In this document: positions 15,586 to 17,010 of the stretch, piece after piece
How positions within the stretch are numbered: the stretch's first letter is position 1
How the letters are laid out: each line of letters begins with the position of its first letter
Assembly (NCBI GenBank): GCA_027069385.1
Contig: JALXER010000232.1
Location: 1 to 17,010, forward strand
Direction of reading: 5' to 3'
DNA from: Paracoccaceae bacterium
GTDB lineage: Bacteria; Pseudomonadota; Alphaproteobacteria; Rhodobacterales; Rhodobacteraceae
DNA length: 17,010 nucleotides
The notes under the pieces: model-generated
The model's input: the letters and a program-made list of their open reading frames with translations, nothing else
The model's database searches: none
What the model was told of the DNA's origin: nothing
Translations under genes and position numbers: made by a program

Positions 15586-15816
15586 TTAGCCGCCGAGCTT
15601 GGTAGCGGCAACGCCAACACTGCGAATCCGTGTTTTCGAGTTGCAGCAGGCGCAGCTTGTGCAAGAGGCCGCAGCTCGTGCGCCGGCCACGGTGCGAAGC
15701 TCGGACATGGACAGGTCAATGCTGCCTGCAGGGTTTGCCGGCACAGTGGCTTTTTCGGCCGCTGTCAACGAGTTGTAATACTCTGCGTCTGTCCATGCTC
15801 TGGAAATGTCGATCAT
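15586..15816 (-). CDS. lanA: LanA: lanthipeptide precursor, mersacidin/lichenicidin-type leader
   Basis: This 76-aa precursor has a leader that follows the pattern of the mersacidin/lichenicidin type II family: RAWTDAEYYNSLTAAEKA (6-23), PANPAG (26-31), IDLSMSELRTVAGA (33-46). The expected cut by LanT is after Gly45-Ala46, leaving a 30-residue core (47-76). The core holds four Cys within seven residues (52, 55, 57, 58, in SCTSCACC) and seven Ser/Thr (51, 53, 54, 60, 62, 66, 72). It is followed by a basic tail with TRIR and ends in KLGG. Up to four thioether rings are possible, leaving some Ser/Thr free for other modification. The ATG with first base 15816 is chosen because AAGGGAG (15823-15829) lies just before it and because the family leader begins there; an in-frame ATG at 15861 would add 15 unrelated residues. 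The product is probably an antimicrobial or signalling peptide. Confidence 0.93.
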   Translation of the reverse strand: MIDISRAWTDAEYYNSLTAAEKATVPANPAGSIDLSMSELRTVAGARAAASCTSCACCNSKTRIRSVGVAATKLGG

Positions 15817-15859
15817 TTTTTTCTCCCTTATGAACGCATTTTGCGTTGATTGAGCGCCC

Positions 15860-15888
15860 ATTCTTGCATGTTAGAAAATGTAAATCAA
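15860..15888 (-). promoter_or_regulatory. Candidate lanA promoter
   Basis: Read on the minus strand, TTGATT (15883-15888) and AAGAAT (15860-15865) are 17 bases apart, within the AT-rich 180-base gap between rsmD and lanA. The expected start near 15852 gives a leader of about 36 bases with the AAGGGAG ribosome binding site. A weak inverted repeat, GTTGA (15925-15929) and TCAAC (15942-15946), lies upstream and could be a regulator site. The rest of the 15862-16041 gap holds no further gene that I can see. Confidence 0.35.
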
Positions 15889-16041
15889 CAGTCTGTTTCT
15901 ACTTTTAAGGTATGCAAAAACCAGGTTGACCCAGGCGATGTTCAACTCACCCAATGATTTCAAAGACAGGATTCCGGTCCGGTATTTGTTTCACTAGCCT
16001 TTCTGCCCCCGGAGTGTGGGATCAGTTCGGTGTGCGGGTGG

Positions 16042-16599
16042 TCAGGGGGCCTGACAGATGGTTATCTGTGTATCGCCGTACCGGCGTTGGTCGTGCAGGC
16101 TAAACCCTTCGGGCAGGGTAACGGCGCGGTTTTCTTCCCAGATCACCAGCGCCTGCGGGGCCAGCCAGCCACCTTTGGCGGCGCTTTCCAGCGCCTTTTC
16201 CCCCAGCCCCTTGCCATAGGGCGGATCAAGGAACACCAGATCATAGGGGTCGGCGCGGTTTTCGCCCATGCGGGTTGCGTCGCGCCGGTACAGCTTGGTC
16301 TGCCCGATCACCCGCAACGTGTCGATATTCCGGCGCACCAGCGCCCGCGATTTGGCCCCGTCATCGACAAACAGCACCCGCGCCGCACCACGGCTAAGCG
16401 CCTCGAATCCCAGCGCACCGGTGCCGGCAAACAGATCGAGCACACGGGCACCTTCAAGGGGCGCATAACCCCCGTGCGCCAGCAGGTTGAACAGGCTTTC
16501 GCGCACCCGATCCGAGGTCGGTCGCAAATGCGCTTCTTTATCGCCCTTGCCAAGGCCCGCCAGCGCCGTCCCTTTGAATTTGCCCCCGATGATCCGCAT
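16042..16599 (-). CDS. rsmD: RsmD: 16S rRNA (guanine-966 N2) methyltransferase
   Basis: This 185-aa cytoplasmic enzyme methylates G966 of 16S rRNA using S-adenosylmethionine. It opens with MRIIGGKFKG, typical of the family, then has RPTSDRVRESLFN (26-38), the SAM-binding DLFAGTGALG (55-64) and the catalytic LDPPYGKG (124-131). The length is normal and nothing is missing. The ATG (first base 16599) starts one base after the stop of the upstream reductase gene, so the two form a tight operon. The gene is core genome and marks the right border of the accessory region. No convincing terminator follows it. Confidence 0.96.
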   Translation of the reverse strand: MRIIGGKFKGTALAGLGKGDKEAHLRPTSDRVRESLFNLLAHGGYAPLEGARVLDLFAGTGALGFEALSRGAARVLFVDDGAKSRALVRRNIDTLRVIGQTKLYRRDATRMGENRADPYDLVFLDPPYGKGLGEKALESAAKGGWLAPQALVIWEENRAVTLPEGFSLHDQRRYGDTQITICQAP

Positions 16600-16600
16600 C

Positions 16601-17010
16601 TCAACCCTTTAACAACGCCTTCAGATCACCGTTCTGCACCTGTTCGGGCGTCACACTCCGCCCCGCCTCGATCAGCCGTTTGCCAATCATATAGGCGCGC
16701 GGGTCGTTCATCGCATCCACCGCCAGCAGGGTTTCGCCGCGGAAATACCAGTGCGAGACCTCGCGCCCCGCCCCGCGCACCACCACAGAGGTATAGCCCG
16801 TGTTCAGCCCGGCAATTTGCAGCTTGGTATCGTACTGGTCCGACCAGAACCACGCTTTTGGCGCATAAGAAACCGCCTGCCCCAGCATGGCAGCCGCCAC
16901 CACGCTGCCCATATCAATCGCGTTGCCCACCGATTCAAGGCGCATTTGCGCCCCGTCCAGCGGGAAAGAGGCACAATCCCCCGCCGCAAAGATATCGGGC
17001 AGCGTGGTGG
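16601..17010 (-). CDS. Ferredoxin reductase-like FAD oxidoreductase, C-terminal part
   Basis: The frame is open to the window edge, so the N-terminus is missing; 135 residues are visible. They begin with TTLPDIFAAGDCASF, the second FAD-contact motif of pyridine nucleotide-disulfide oxidoreductases (GD with bound flavin), followed by a helix. The reductase C-terminal domain then begins with AWFWSDQYDTKLQIAGL, which is characteristic of ferredoxin/rubredoxin reductases that serve oxygenases and similar electron-transfer systems. The internal ATG at 16945 is not the start, because the FAD motif lies before it in the same frame. It transfers electrons from NAD(P)H to a small iron-sulfur protein. 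The partner ferredoxin is not in the window. Confidence 0.9.
   Translation of the reverse strand, partial: TTLPDIFAAGDCASFPLDGAQMRLESVGNAIDMGSVVAAAMLGQAVSYAPKAWFWSDQYDTKLQIAGLNTGYTSVVVRGAGREVSHWYFRGETLLAVDAMNDPRAYMIGKRLIEAGRSVTPEQVQNGDLKALLKG

Noticed and set aside
15828..15869. 13-codon open frame ending in the lanA ribosome binding site
   Set aside because: It has no ribosome binding site and the proposed lanA transcript starts inside it; probably chance.
15960..16041. Possible direct repeat of the tRNA-Trp 3' end (attachment site) near rsmD
   Set aside because: Only a loose resemblance (TAGCC...TGCCCC) around 15996-16010; not enough identical bases to call an att site.
1..17010. CRISPR arrays, insertion sequences, phage genes
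   Set aside because: No regularly spaced repeats, transposase, integrase or phage structural motif was seen on either strand.

Overview
The window looks like chromosomal DNA from an alphaproteobacterium, most probably of the Rhodobacterales. This rests on the high GC of the flanks, the style of the house-keeping proteins, and rsmD next to a ferredoxin-reductase-like gene. By eye, the middle (about 3.5-16 kb) is less GC-rich than both ends; I did not calculate this.

Left flank (1-3.4 kb, + strand): the 3' end of an unrecognised gene is coupled by an ATGA overlap to a large two-domain glycosyltransferase (GT2-like then GT4-like). A probable terminator, a small highly charged orphan protein and a tRNA-Trp (anticodon CCA) follow. 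Right flank (16.0-17.0 kb, - strand): rsmD and the C-terminal part of an FAD-dependent ferredoxin reductase.

The middle is an accessory region with two minus-strand operons and one divergent gene. The operon furthest right is a class II lanthipeptide cluster. It holds a precursor with a mersacidin/lichenicidin-type leader (lanA), a complete LanM synthetase (TTG start), a LanT transporter with a C39 leader peptidase, and a separate 519-aa protein. I read that last protein as a degenerate copy of the LanM dehydratase domain: the lyase-side Asp, His and Arg are kept, while all kinase-like residues are lost. The second operon runs PqqD-like protein, HprK-like kinase, two GT2 glycosyltransferases, and a degenerate nucleotidyltransferase-like protein. 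Three of its four junctions are ATGA overlaps and the fourth is an 11-base overlap. An intact nucleotidyltransferase of the same fold lies between the operons, divergent from pqqD, with a nested inverted repeat between the two starts.

PqqD-like, HprK-like and nucleotidyltransferase genes recur together in proteobacterial RiPP (especially lasso peptide) clusters, but here the only visible precursor is a lanthipeptide. The working picture is that LanM dehydrates and cyclises LanA, LanT cleaves the leader after Gly-Ala and exports it, and the pseudo-LanM may act as a scaffold. The PqqD/HprK/nucleotidyltransferase/GT set would then add phosphate, nucleotidyl or sugar groups, either to this peptide or to a separate cell-surface product. 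No immunity genes, dedicated regulator or integrase are visible. The block lies between tRNA-Trp and rsmD, where it could be an island.
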